From: Arachis hypogaea
Lineage: Eukaryota > Streptophyta > Magnoliopsida > Fabales > Fabaceae
DNA length: 64,000 bases
NCBI RefSeq assembly: GCF_003086295.3
Contig: NC_092045.1
Location: 86,628,693 to 86,692,692, forward strand
Direction: 5' to 3'
The notes beneath the pieces are model-generated. The model had not been told where the DNA came from and ran no database searches. It saw only the letters and a program-made list of their open reading frames with translations. Positions 11,207 through 22,559 of the stretch are shown here, piece by piece. The position numbers and the translations under genes are program-made. Position 1 is the stretch's first letter. Each line of letters opens with the position of its first letter.

Positions 11207-12000
11207 ACAATCTTTTAGGGTATGAAATAAAATTTTTTGTTGCTTTTTCTATTTAAACCCAACATCTTTTTTGATAACCTCTATAAGAGGCGCATCAATG
11301 ATAGAAATTTGTTTTCACAAATCTCCTGTAAAATTCAACTAAACCATGAAAACTTCTTACCTCAGAAGTATTCTTAGGTATTGGCTATTCTTGAATAGTT
11401 TACTCCTTTTTCTCATCAACCTCAATTTCACTCGCACTCAAAACAAAACCAAGAAACACAATTCTATCAATACAAAATGTGCACCTTTTAAGATTGGCAT
11501 ATAATTTCTTTTTTGAAGCACTTCCAAAATAGCTGAAATATGTAACAAGTGGTCATCCAAATAAGTGCTATAAATGAGAATATTATCAAAATATACAACA
11601 ACAAATTTACCCAAAAATGCTCGCAAAACATGGTTTATTATACGCATAAAAGTACTAGGTGTATTAATTAATCCAAAAGGCATTACTAACCACTCATATA
11701 GCCCATGTTTTGTTTTAAATGCATAGTCTTCTATTCATCCCATGGTTCTATTTTAATTTGATGATAACATCTTCTCAAATCAATTTTAGTGAACATGTAT
11801 GAACCATGTAATTCATCAAGTATGTCATCTAACTTAGGAATAGGATAACAATACTTTACGATAATCTTATTGACTGCATGATAATCCACACACATCTACG
11901 AAGTATCATTCTTCTTTGGAATCAACAAAACTGGTATAGAACATGGTCTCATACTCTCACGGATGTGAATTTTGGTTAATAAGTCTTCTACTTGCTTTTG
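11207..12000 (-). pseudogene. Reverse transcriptase domain of the CRM-like gypsy pol, decayed
   Basis: The open fragment 11438-11683 encodes [20 protein letters not shown] and [12 protein letters not shown], the RT palm with the active-site box. The box reads YFDN where YFDD is canonical, so one catalytic Asp is replaced. Upstream, minus-strand sequence near 11740-11960 shows remnants of the RT fingers with stops. RT copies element RNA into cDNA. Stops and the active-site change mean this copy cannot. Confidence 0.75.
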
Positions 12001-12607
12001 AAGCTCCTTTGTCTCTGCAGAATTACTTCTATAGGCTGGTCTATTAGGAATGCTGGCTCTAGAAATAAAATTAATTTGGTGCTCAATCCCTCATAAAGGA
12101 GGCAAACCATTTGACACGTTAGTAGGAAAGATATTTGCAAATTTCTATAACAAAGAGACAAAATTATTTGACAACTTTGGGTTAAGTTTAGTGTCAAATA
12201 ATAAAGTATTCGAAACCAAACTATAATCATAGCTCTCTTGCCTACTAAAGCACTCTTTAAATTTTTCTCTTTTGCAAAGAAACACAATTTTCTCTCAACT
12301 CTCTCATTTTTTTCTGTATTCGCACTATTCTCATGGCATGCACTATTTTCTTTCTTTTCACTCACCTTTGGGCCTTTTGCTGAGTTTTTTTTCTCTCAGA
12401 TTTTTCTTTCACCTCACATCTCATTTTTTTCTTAGTATCCTGTTGAAGCTTTAATTGATCAAGGTAAACCTCTTTAGGTGATAATGAAGCAAGAGTGATC
12501 TTACGACTATTAAAATAAAAAAGAACCGATTCATATAACCATCATGAAATGCTCGATGATCGAACTGCCAAGTTCTCCCAATAATAAATGATAAACTTGC
12601 ATTCGCA

Positions 12608-13075
12608 TCATATCACACACAATACCTCATTAACATACTTACCAACAGAAAATGTAACTGTCACTTGCTTGTCAACCTTTATCTCACCACTATCATTCAA
12701 CCACTGCAATGTATATAGTTTTGGATGTCGAACACATGTCAAACCCAATTTCTCCACCATAAGTATACTAGACATATTAGTCCAACTTCCTCCATTAATA
12801 ATCAAACTACACCTCTTTCCACCCACCAAAAATCTAGTGTGAAAAAGATTTTGGCATTGTTCTAGACTATCTTCTTTCACCTGCAAATTCAAAGCACACC
12901 TAACAACAAGAGAATCACCATGGACTGCATACTCAACATCACCATCAGAATAATTCTCCAAAAGTGGCATACTATCATGATCAGAGTTATCATATTGATC
13001 AAAATCATACATAATATCACCTCCTCTAATAACTATCATCCTTTTCTTTGGACAATCACTAGCATAATGACCCAA
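12608..13075 (-). pseudogene. Gag zinc knuckle and aspartic protease of the CRM-like element
   Basis: The 155-residue frame begins MGHYASDCPKKR, the second half of a CCHC zinc knuckle (GH and the last Cys visible; the first Cys residues lie upstream around 13080-13110). An acidic linker follows, then CSLIINGGSWTNMSS and VEKLGL, the retropepsin active-site region. In relatives this reads IIDGGS; here the catalytic Asp is Asn. The downstream HPKLYTLQWLNDSGEIKVDKQV matches the gypsy protease flap region. The protease normally matures Gag-Pol. Stops on both sides and the missing Asp mark it as a pseudogene. Confidence 0.75.
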
Positions 13076-13079
13076 ATCC

Positions 13080-13800
13080 TAAACCCTACACTTGAAGCAT
13101 TTAATATCTCTATGCTTAGGGGTAGCAAAAGAAGAATGGTTAGAATTACCTTTCTTCTTTGTAGCATCAAACAACTTCTATGTTGGCCATAATAACAAGC
13201 ATCTCCATTTTCTTATGGTAGTCTTCAATAGACTTAGAGCCTTGAGTCAACCGATGTAACTTCTAGTGAACTTCTCTGTAGTAGTTCAAAGGCATAAATC
13301 TCTTCTTCATGAGGCACTTCATATGATCTCAAGTCTCTATAGAGTGATCGTCATTCCACCGTCTTGTTTTCACTAGTTCATCCCACCAAAGCAAGGCATA
13401 GTTAGAGAACACAACTGCTGCCAAACGAATCTTATTTGCCTAAGAGTAATTATGACAAGTAAAAATTTTTTTACCTTACGTTCTCACTCCAAATAAACTT
13501 CAGGATCGTTTCTTCCTATGGTGGTATTTGATATTGCTATCTTGACGGCATTGATATTGCTATCTTGACTTCTGTGCGAGGTGTTGTAACCGCATTAGAG
13601 TCATCATCAGAATGCACATGATTCTGATGCCGATTTCAAAAAGTTTCATATTTAGCACTCTTGGACAACGTCTGTGTCACCTCTTGCTTCCATTCTTTCA
13701 ATTCATTTAAGCGATTAGTTAATGTTGAATAACCCTTTGCATCATCTCTATATCAACTAAACTATCTTCTGAGTGGGTCATCTTAGCAACGAACCTGCAA
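13080..13800 (-). pseudogene. Gag capsid region of the CRM-like element, decayed
   Basis: With stops and shifts, the minus strand reads RNDPEVYLEWERKV, LAAVVFSNYALLWWDELVKTRR, FMPLNYYREVH and LHRLTQGSKSIEDYHKKMEML. This is the retrotransposon gag capsid domain of Ty3/gypsy elements in the expected order. An insertion-like duplication, 'tgatattgctatcttgac', repeats twice near 13529-13568. Gag forms the virus-like particle in which cDNA is made. No intact frame exceeds a few dozen codons. Confidence 0.6.
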
Positions 13801-14574
13801 AAATGTTATAGAAAGGGCCTCGCAATCATTCTCTTACGTATTTCACTCGATGATGGACACTCATGTTTACTCTAAAAAATGGCTTTTACCCTCTGTTGAA
13901 CTCGTCACTCTTGCCTTTTACCATTCTTAAAAATTCTTTGGTTGTTGCACTTTAGAAACCAAATAAAAAAGTAGAGGAACTCGGTTAACAAAAATAGAGT
14001 TAAAGCACAAATAGAATTAGGACAATAAATGAAGACATCAAAATATGTCAGAGTGAAGATAAGGACAAAATTAACAAATAAAAAAGTGTGATAATAAAAA
14101 GAAAAATATGTCTGAATATATAATTTTTTTCTTTTTTTTTTTCCATTTACTAAACTATTACTATGCAAACATCAAAGTTCTCTCTTTTTTTATTTTTTTG
14201 GTTTATATAAATCAAATTTGTTAATAAACTAGAATGGATGTAAAAGGAACGAAGGGTTCAAAAAACATAGAAGCAAAAACTTATATGGGAAGATAACAAA
14301 TGCACATGATGATGACCAATATAATAGAACAAAACAAATAGGGAAGGAATGATAACCAATGACTAAGATATAATAGAAGGGAATAACAAGATAAAGCTGC
14401 AGCGGGACGTTCTTTGTTTTATGTTTTAATAAAATCAATGACAAAACAATAATGAAACACAATTAAAAAAACAAGGACGATAGGGACACAAAAAAACACG
14501 ATAAACACTGTTGTTTTTTTACCAAGGCGTAAGAAAAACAAACATATACTAATAAGGATAAATTTAGTACTTAA
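13801..14574 (-). mobile_element. 5' untranslated leader of the CRM-like element
   Basis: AT-rich sequence between the decayed gag start and the primer binding site. Frames on the minus strand (13905-14168, 14229-14462) are Phe/Leu/Tyr-rich and arise from base composition. I see no domain in them. Confidence 0.5.
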
Positions 14575-14586
14575 AATCTAATACCA
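14575..14586 (-). promoter_or_regulatory. Primer binding site of the CRM-like element, degenerate
   Basis: Read on minus it is TGGTATTAGATT, two bases after the end of the 5' LTR. It matches initiator-Met tRNA complement TGGTATCAGAGC at 9 of 12 positions and is placed correctly between LTR and leader. Confidence 0.6.
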
Positions 14587-14588
14587 AA

Positions 14589-15151
14589 TGATATGTAACA
14601 AAACTTAGGATAAGATGGAAAATAAAAAAAGGATTCTTCTACCTCATTTTAATTTCTTGATGCAACTGTTAAGGGAATCATTTTACCTCTCTTGTTCACA
14701 CCCAATTTTTTTTCAGAAAAACTCAAAAAAAAATTTCATTAATCAAAACTAAAAAAAATAGCTACAAAATTTTAGACATTTTTATACCTCTTAGGTTTAA
14801 AATCCTAACTCATAAGCTCATTAAAATAAAAATAGTTCAAATCATAATTGGACCGAAAATAAACAAAATAAAATAAAATAAATATAAAATAAATTTTAAA
14901 ATAGATACTAATAAAGTAATGTCTATTTGATTCAACTTGACTATTGAGGATCTTCAATGCAACTTGTATATAGTAAAACGTTTAGCTTTGCATAATCGTT
15001 AACCATTATCTTTTCCAATTCTTGATGCATCTCCTGAGCAAATGATTTAGCCATATTTACAAAATTTTCTTTTATTTTCTTAGTTGTTATTCTTGTAATT
15101 AAACCAACTGGCATATGATAATTCTCAATTTGTTCCACAGAGTTCGTATCA
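14589..15151 (-). mobile_element. 5' LTR of the CRM-like gypsy element (minus strand)
   Basis: 563 bp, homologous to 8975-9527, with termini TGATACGAAC...ACATATCA. The flank at the right, TTTCT, and CTTTT at the left are a plausible decayed target duplication. It retains an open frame (14941-15198, minus) that encodes the pol tail: MPVGLITRITTKKIKENFVNMAKSF. This shows that the coding end is part of the LTR itself. Confidence 0.8.
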
Positions 15152-15250
15152 TTTCTTTTCGTTATTGAATTATTGGATTTCGAGTTCAATAGAGTCAAAT
15201 ACAGGTTTGTTTAATTTTTTGCAAGTTTCTTTCTTACAACCTTAGTAGAT
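15152..15250 (+). repeat. Inner end of the left arm of the inverted repeat
   Basis: It continues the arm broken at 8974: 'tttcttttcgttattgaa' and 'aatacaggtttgtttaattt' match the reverse complement of 15478-15560. This shows that the gypsy element inserted into a pre-existing inverted repeat. Confidence 0.65.
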
Positions 15251-15477
15251 CCTACTTTGTTGATTTATGGAGTTTGTTTCATATCATGTGGTTATTAGAG
15301 CTCAGTTCTAAGGTTGTCTCTTTTTTTTTTTCCAGTTTTTATTTTCTTTTATGCAAAATTATCTTGTTTCTTTGATGTCTTATTTTTGTTGCTAATAGGT
15401 TATTGAATCTTATTTCAAGTTAGTTAATTTTCCAAAGTTATTATTTCTTATAATTTGTATTGCACATTTATTTATCA
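15251..15477 (+). other. Spacer between inverted arms with primer-binding-site-like motif
   Basis: It contains TGGTTATTAGAGCTC at about 15289-15303, resembling the Met-tRNA primer site TGGTATCAGAGC with a one-base insertion, soon after the left arm ends. This supports reading the left arm as a 5' LTR. The rest is T-rich and non-coding. Confidence 0.45.
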
Positions 15478-16290
15478 GTTGTAAGAATAGAAATTTTTAG
15501 AAAATTAAACGAACCTGTATCTGACTCTACTGGATTCGGATTCTAATGATTCAACAATGAAAAGAAAGATGACATTCTGAATTACAGGAAAGACCCACGA
15601 ATGACAAAAAATAAATTTGTATAATCAAAGATATAAATGAACCTAAGAAACTGATACAAAGTGAATAGGACAAGGCACCACAATCAAAGATGGATAAGCC
15701 TAAAAACGCTACAAGAATGAATACCCTTGATAAATTCAGAAAATTCTGTGAAGAACTTAAGAGAGAATAAATCTCACAAAATATTAATATTCATAATCTG
15801 CTTTTTACATAACCTAGAGACCTCTATCCAAAGGTTAAGTGGTATGTAAAGGCTGACGACTAAAGAATCCACTAAGATAAGATTAATTCACTAAGCCCTT
15901 TAATGCTCCACAAATTAAAAATGAAAACAACTAAATATTTAATACTCTCTTATTAAAACTAAATCTTTAAGATATTGAGTGGGTGACAAGTTTTTGAATA
16001 TCCCACTAAACATTTATTATACTTTAAAATAACATAGAAACTAATAAAGAGTCATACAACCCTTAAATTCACAAGTGTATTCTTATTTATGCATCTTCAT
16101 GGTTAATGATCTAGAGAACAAAATTGAGCTCCAATTCCTCTTATTCTAGGCTTTTTTCAAGTATGCAATAATTTATTGTAGAGCCACCTTAGGTTTTCTT
16201 GCTCTTGCTCTTGTCATAGGCCCACCTAGCTAATACATGATCAAGCCCAATTCTGTTGTCAATGCACATATCATGATCAAACTTGGTTCC
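15478..16290 (-). repeat. Right arm of the large inverted repeat (LTR-like, minus orientation)
   Basis: It is the reverse complement of 7034-7102 + 8292-8974 + 15152-15250, with clear but imperfect identity. The small minus-strand frame at 16189-16398 overlaps its outer end and has no recognisable domain. Confidence 0.7.
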
Positions 16291-16618
16291 ACTTCTACCA
16301 AGTCCTCTCTTTTCTAAACTCTGGCCACCCCTCCCCTGTAGCTGCCTCATAGTCCCGCTCTGCCACCACTGGAGGTGTTCATGGTTCAGTTTTTTCATAA
16401 ACTGAACTGAAACTGCACTAAACCATTTTAAATGGTTTAAAAATTGAACTAAACTACTTTGTCACATAAAAAACTGGTTTTAAACCAATTTATAATACAA
16501 TGTACCCGTTTAAACTAGTTCATAAAAATAAAACTAGTTTTAACTGAAAAAATTAGTTTAAACTGGTTTACAGGTTAAAACTAGTTTTAACTTTTAACTT
16601 ATATAAAATTAATTTTTA

Positions 16619-16675
16619 CATTTTTCTCTCTCCCCTCTCTCTCCCACTCTCTCCTTCTCTCTCTCTTTCTCCCCC

Positions 16676-16706
<31 letters not shown>

Positions 16707-16995
16707 CCTCCCTCCCTCTTTCTTCCTTTTCTCACTCTCACTCTCCTTCCCTTCTCCCTCTCTCTCTCCTTCCCCTCTTCCTCTCTCTTCTTCTCTCCCT
16801 CTCTCGCCTTTCTCTCTATCTCTCTCTCTCTCCTCTCTCTTTTCCTTCTCTCTCTCTCTCTCCCTTCCCCTCTTTGTCTCCTCTTCTCTCTTTCTCTCTC
16901 TCTCTCTCTCTTTCCCTCTTCATCCCTTTCTCTCATTCTCTCTCTCATATCCCTCTTTCTCTTTCTCTCTCTCTCTCTCGCTCCCTCTTTCTCTT
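16619..16995 (+). repeat. Polypyrimidine (CT-rich) block, left hairpin arm
   Basis: About 375 bp of nearly pure C and T, with CTCTCT runs and CCCTC variants, preceded by 'atataaaattaattttta'. Confidence 0.95.
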
Positions 16996-17011
16996 AACAT
17001 ATATAAAATTA

Positions 17012-17657
17012 GAGAAAAAGGAGAGAGAGAGAGAGAGGAGGGGGAGAAAGAGGAGAAGGAGAAAGAGAGGAAGAAAGAGGGGAGGGGGTGCGAGAGAGAG
17101 GAGGAAGAGGAAATAGAGAGAAAGAAAATGGGAGAATGAGAAAAAAGAATGAGAGAAAGAGAAGAGAGGAAGAGAGAGGGGAGGAGAGAGAGGGGAGGAG
17201 AGAGAGGAAGGAAGGGGAGAGAGAGGGAGAGGGAGAAAGAAGAGAGAGAGAGGAAGAAAGAGAGAGAGAGAGAGAAGAAGAGAGATGGGAGGGGGAGAGG
17301 GAGAGAGAGAGAGAAAGAAAGGGGAAGAGAGAGGAAAAAGAGGGGGAGAGAGAGAGGAAGAGAGTCGGGAAGAGAGAGGGAGAGAAAGAGAGAGAGGAAA
17401 ATAAGAGAGTGAAGGGGGAGAGAGGAAAATGAGAGAGAGAGAAGGGAGAGAAAGGGGAGAAGGAGAGAGAGAGAGGAGGGGAGAAGAAGAGAGAGAGAGG
17501 AGGGAGACAAAGAGGAGAGAGAAAGAAAGAAAAAGAGAGAGAGAGAAGGGAGAGAAGGAAGAAAGGAAAAAGAGAGAGAGAAGGGAGAGAGGAAGGGGAG
17601 AAAGAGGAGAGAGAGGAAGGGGGGAGAGAGTGAAGGGAGAGAGAGAGAGAGAAAGAG
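17012..17657 (+). repeat. Polypurine (GA-rich) block, right hairpin arm
   Basis: About 645 bp of nearly pure G and A, the complement type of the block at 16619-16995, separated from it by 'aacatatataaaatta'. The arm is about 270 bp longer than its partner, so one or both have expanded. The flanking 'gtaaaaactaatttta' pairs with the left-side sequence before 16619. Confidence 0.95.
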
Positions 17658-17876
17658 TATGTAAAAACTAATTTTAGAGTTTAAATAAAACCAATTTTAA
17701 TTTGGTTTAAAACTAAACTGAATCATAAAAACTAGTTTTTAATAAACTGGTTTTCATAAAAACTATGGTTTTAGTTCAATTTTTTATTAAAAAAACTGGT
17801 TTATTTAAAAACAGTTTCAGTTCAGTTTCAATTCAGTTTAGTGAAACTAGTTTTTTTGCACACCCCTAGCCACCAC

Positions 17877-19186
17877 TGCTCTGAAGCTTCTCTAGCCCCT
17901 CTAGTCACACGTCACTCACTTGTTGAACTTTGTCTATCGCTACCTCATCTACCATACCACCACTCTCCGAAACTGTCGCCTCCACTCCTTACCTCCACAT
18001 GACCTCTTCCATCTCTATCAGGTATGTATCCCCCCACTCCTTTTGTTCAAAAATTGATCTTTTTCCCTAACCTTAAGCCCCTAACAGTCAAATATAGGGT
18101 TGTACATGGTTTGGTTAATTCGAAAATCAAAGAAGAACAAAGGAGAACAAAGCCTCTACAAAGTCTTCAAATACCTCCACACCAGAAAGGAGAACAAAGC
18201 CATTTGAATGGATGAGCACTCCAAATGGTTACATGTAAGTCTCAACTTTTGGAAACCAATTTCAAATATAGTACAACTAGGTATCTTTTAAATATTGTCT
18301 TTTATTCAGTTTTTATAAGAGAGAGAAAATAAAAAGTAAGTAACTTTCCTGATTTTTTGAACAATTGGTACTTGAAAGTGGGTATTCAAATTAATTAAAT
18401 AATAAATCCTTAAAACGGTTAACTAAAAGCTAAAATTTTAAAAGACTAGTAGCATTTTTCTTTCAAATAATATCTATCTTTATTTTATAAAATGTTCTCT
18501 TTTTATGTCTTAGGACAAGTATACCCAAATCTTGAAGACTAGGACCTAGAAATTCCATCTAAGTGTAAAAGAAGAGCATGAGTCAAACAATTTTGTGAAA
18601 ATGGGTCCTAATGCAGTTTGACTTGAAACTTTTAGGGATCTATAAATGACCGTATTTATCGAAAATGATTCTTCTTTGCTGGAACTCTTCAGTCAAGCCC
18701 TTTGTCGGCATCCTCCACAGCCACTGGTGTGCCTCTACCTTCTAAAGAGACCATTGGGGAGCTTCATGAGCGGATCCATAACCTCACATAAAGCCTAAAC
18801 AATCAAGATCAACACTTGCACGAAGAAAAGGAGAAGATATGCACCTTACAAGCTTGCCTAAACAAACAAAGTCAATGGTAGAAGAGGATAAACAAGCTAT
18901 TACAATAGCTTATACTGAAATCTTGTGGAATAGGGATCAAATCCGTAGGATGATGGAGCACATCGTAGTGTACTATTAGAAAGTATGTGCTGGTGGCAGC
19001 TTTGTTGGAGGTGGTTCATCATCATTTGCACTGGTTTTGTCGACACAAGAAGAGAGGATGGTGAGGAGGAACACAGCTGATAAAGCGACCCCTTAGTATT
19101 AGCTTTTTCTTATCGGTTAACACACTTTACATATATAATTTGATACTACTTTATTGATTTCTTTCATTTTTATTTGTATTGTTGAT
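17877..19186 (+). other. Degenerate, partly coding-like region
   Basis: No long open frame. Around 18655-18790 translation gives ...FFAGTLQSSPLSASS and TGVPLPSKETIGELHERIHNLT. Near 18790-19040 come heptad-like Gln/Lys/Glu stretches and a GGSFVGGGSSSF-like tail. This could be the decayed C-terminus of a plant transposase or another old coding sequence. I cannot name it. The 17877-18010 part is unusually C-rich for the area. Confidence 0.3.
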
Positions 19187-19193
19187 GTTTTAG

Positions 19194-19275
19194 CCAGGGG
19201 TGGTAGTAGAATGGGTTTTTGCCCTACTCGATCCCGCCCCGCCCTCCTTTCACTTAATTACTACCCACCCTATCC
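19194..19275 (+). mobile_element. Left end of a hAT-like element
   Basis: It begins CCAGGGGTGGTAGTAG with GC-rich subterminal 'gatcccgccccgccc'. It is preceded by GTTTTAG (19187-19193), which recurs directly after the inverted end at 45210. The right end carries the complement AGGGGTGGCAGGAG and TACTCGA, also present here. Confidence 0.5.
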
Positions 19276-19749
19276 CTACCTGCATTTAGTGTTTGTTTGG
19301 GTGCCATATTTTGATAAAAAAGATTTTTTTTTATTTTTTAGTGTGTTTGGCAAATTTCTAGTAGTAAAAATAAAAGCAATAGAAAAATAAAAATATCTTT
19401 TTTGAGAAGTTACAATTTACATCTTTTTTTAAAAGATCTTTTTTCCTTAAAAAAGATGTTTTGTATGTAATCATTGACAGGCAAAAATATCCTTACTAAA
19501 ATTTTGAAAAGACATCTTTTACTCCTTTTCTTTCGTTGATAAATGTACTACATTAATATTCAAATCATGCAATATTTTGAGATAAAATCTTTAATGATTT
19601 GTTATAAAATATAATCATATATAAAGATAAAAAAATATACTAGTATCCAAATATAGAAAGTAAAAAATTTGGAATGATTCACAAATAAAAATATAACATA
19701 TTCGTTTAGTTTTTGATATATATATAAAAGAAGGTTAAAAGAATATTAT

Positions 19750-19945
19750 TTCTTGGTATTGTTCTACAAATTCAACAAGTCATCGGGTTCTTTTCTTTTA
19801 CCTTTTCTTCTTCATGTTGTTATTATTATTTGTTTTCTTTTGATATTATTTTCGTCTTCAATTTGCTTTCTTTTACCCTTTGTTCTTCATATTATTATTA
19901 TTATTTGCTTTCTTTTCATATTGTTTTCGTCTTCATATTAGTTTT
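19750..19945 (+). repeat. Two-copy tandem repeat of about 75 bp
   Basis: Two diverged copies of a unit with 'tttcttttacc...gttcttcat...ttattattatttg...tcgtcttcat' (about 19790-19866 and 19867-19940), with further decayed similarity to 19990. The small open frame over it (19753-19941) is a hydrophobic repeat artefact. Confidence 0.7.
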
Positions 19946-20522
19946 TTATTTTATTTTTTTATCATTTCGTTATTATTAATTTGTTATCATTTACGTTATT
20001 ATTATTTGGTTTCATTAACATTATACATTATAAAATTTGATATAATTTATTATTTATATAGTATGCCTCCAAAGTTAAATCCAATCAACAATGTATTTGG
20101 AAATAGATTAATAGCTAAGTCACAATATAGAGAAATTTTTATTGCATTGAGTGATGATCCCATCCCAATCAACAACTTGGATGGCTAAAATCTTTTAAAT
20201 TGGATGACATGAACCATCTCTAAACTTTATTTTTAAATTTTCTTTTTGCATGAATTCTTTTTATCATTATTGTTGAACTTTAATTTAGTGACAATGTTAT
20301 AATTTGTGTTTTAATTTTATATTTTGAAACTTTTATTTAATAATAACAATGTTATTTTTTTACTTTTGTTACAAGCTAATGAAGATGATGGTACTACTGT
20401 AAAAAATAGTTCAACAAATTTTGAAATTAATGAATTGGAGGAACCAACACAAGAAGATGTTCGGGCAATGAAAGAAATAAGAACAGTATAAGAGATCAAT
20501 TATTGGATCAAATGAATTGGTA
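19946..20522 (+). other. AT-rich region with short coding-like scraps
   Basis: A short frame (20062-20188) reads MPPKLNPINNVFGNRLIAKSQ and 20400-20490 reads FEINELEEPTQEDVRAMKEI in another piece. These look like remnants of a transposon-encoded protein, but I cannot identify the family. Confidence 0.3.
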
Positions 20523-20817
20523 TAAGTTGTAACACCCTAATTACCCTAAACCTTACCTCTAGCCGTAAAGCATAGGTTAATCAAAGGTTACGATAATTCT
20601 AAGGCTTATACATATATATATAGGAAGAAATAATATATTCTAGAAGCCCGATGAAGGAGTAAAGCTCAAAGTCGCGTAAACCGGAATTATAAAAATGCGA
20701 GCGTTCACACACGAATACTAAACACGTTGGTACGAACGGAACAAGACATGATGTAAATAAAACCTTGTAGATAGCTCCAGGATACACAAGGCGATGCTTA
20801 AAATAACAAGTTAAATA

Positions 20818-22472
20818 TCAAGGTTGCGAGAACTGGACCGGTCATTGAACCGGTCAAGTGACTGGTTCAATAGTTTAATGGTCTAACCGGGGTCGAATCG
20901 TGATTAAACCGGTTTAAATAAATATAAAATAAAATTATTAAAAATTCACTATAAAATTTTAAATATTTAATTTTAGTGACTTCAAAATTAATAAAATTCA
21001 AACTTTTAAAGATTAAAATTTTAAAATTTAAAATGTTTATAATTTATCATTAAAAATTCAAAATTCACAAATTCAAACATTAAAATTTACCACTACAGAA
21101 AATCAAAAGGCATATAATTAACAAACACATTATATTCCACCACTAAAAGAACAAACTAATTTTAAACACTACTTATACAAATTTCTAAATATTGAATCTA
21201 AGCTTACACAAATTACATATGGCCAATATCCAAGTATTGATTATTAAACACAAATTTACACAATTTCTATTCACATCAGCAACAATCCAATGATACATAC
21301 AGCTTCAGAATACAAAATTAACAATTACAGAACTCAGAAAACTCAGAACTCAATATTGAACACAAAATTACACAATTTCTATTCACATCAGCAACAATCC
21401 AATGATACATACAGCTTCTGAATACAAAATTAACAATTATAGAACTCAGAAAACTCAGAACTCATTATTGAACACAAATTTACACAATTTTTATTCACAT
21501 CCACAACAATCCAACGATACATACAGCTTTAGAATACAAAATTAACAATTACTGAACTCAGAAAACTTAGAACACAGAATTAACAATTACCATCAATAAT
21601 CAACAAAATTATTTTAAAAAAAATTAACTTAGAATTTTTTTTATCAAAAACCATACAAATTAACAAGAATAATTAACTCATAAGTATAGATTAATCATAA
21701 TTTTAGAAAAAAATTAGGACTGAAGAAGTAATGGAGGAGTGCTCACTGGAGAAGACAAGGTAGCCGAGTGACAGAGCCGTCCGCGAGGAGGTGATGGCCG
21801 AGCAGTTAAACGGAGGTGACGGCGAGGGGGACAAGTGTGCAGAGACATTCGCATTTCGCCTGAGATAGAGTGAGATCGGAGAGGGAGAGAGAGTGAGCTT
21901 GAAGAGAGAGAAGCCAAGTAGAGACATCCAGGATGGCGACGAGAACAACACCGACGATGGCACCCTCTGTCACTGCTGCTGCCGACGATCACAGAGGCGG
22001 GCTTCACAACAAGCATATATACGGTGAGGAGGAGAAGAGTAGCGGCAGCTGATGGGGCTTCGCGACGAGCACAAAGAAGGTGAGGAAGAAAAGAGTGGCG
22101 GTGGTTGGGGGTTGACGTTGGCTGGTGGGGCTGAGGGCTGACAGTGGCAGCGGTGTTTGCTTTGATAGGGTTTGCCTAGTGAAGGAATTGGGACTGGGTG
22201 CTAATGGGTTGAAAGGAACGGGGACTGGGTGTTAGTTAGGGTTTCTTTTTTTTCTTCTTAACGTCAAAACGACGCAGATTTTTATGCAAGTCACAAAAAT
22301 CGGATCATTAAAAAACCTGGCCGGTTTGGCCGGTTCACCGATTAATCATCGATTCGGCCAGTTTTTAACTGGTTTTTTGTACAATAGGTTTGTGAATCAA
22401 TTGAACCCGTCAGATGATTGGTTCTCGGTTAATCTGGTCAAACTGGCCAGTCCGGTCCGATTTCCAGAACGT

Positions 22473-22475
<3 letters not shown>
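20818..22475. mobile_element. TIR element nested in the solo LTR
   Basis: The ends are inverted: 'atcaaggttgcgagaactggaccgg' at the left pairs, imperfectly, with the complement of 'ggtccgatttccagaacgttgat' at the right. CCGGT and GGCCGG motifs are clustered inside both ends. The interior has a 112-bp tandem repeat and a GC-rich segment (21710-22260) that is similar to 27250-27572. No transposase motif is visible; minus-strand frames over the GC-rich part are Ser/Pro-rich and unconvincing. Confidence 0.6.
21247..21570 (+). repeat. 112-bp tandem repeat, three units
   Basis: Units 21247-21358, 21359-21470 and 21471-21570 (last one shorter), each starting AACACAAATTTACACAA and containing 'caacaatccaatgatacat' and 'aactcagaaaac'. 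The first two are nearly identical; the third is more diverged. Confidence 0.9.

Positions 22476-22557
<82 letters not shown>
22475..22557 (+). repeat. (AT)n microsatellite, about 41 units
   Basis: An uninterrupted AT dinucleotide run at the right edge of the TIR element. The Ile-Tyr frames read through it on both strands are artefacts. Confidence 0.97.

Positions 22558-22559
<2 letters not shown>

Larger units (their letters stand above)
16370..17868. mobile_element. hAT-like foldback element with polypyrimidine/polypurine arms
   Basis: It is flanked by an exact 8-bp duplication, GCCACCAC (16362-16369 and 17869-17876). The ends are inverted: TGGAGGTGTTCATGG at the left and the complement of TAGGGGTGTGCA at the right, typical hAT-type termini. 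Subterminal AACTGAACTGAAACTG occurs in inverted copies at both ends, and many AAACTAGTTTT/AAACTGGTTT motifs lie inside. The centre is a polypyrimidine block followed by a polypurine block, so the whole element can snap back into one hairpin. No transposase is encoded. Open frames in the middle are Ser/Leu or Arg/Glu simple repeats and are not genes. Confidence 0.8.

Noticed and set aside
16616..17671. Several long frames rich in Arg/Glu or Ser/Leu
   Set aside because: They are translations of GA and CT simple repeats in the hAT-like element.
18024..19110. Possible host gene in the C-rich region and downstream
   Set aside because: Many stops, no identifiable domain; reported only as degenerate coding-like sequence.
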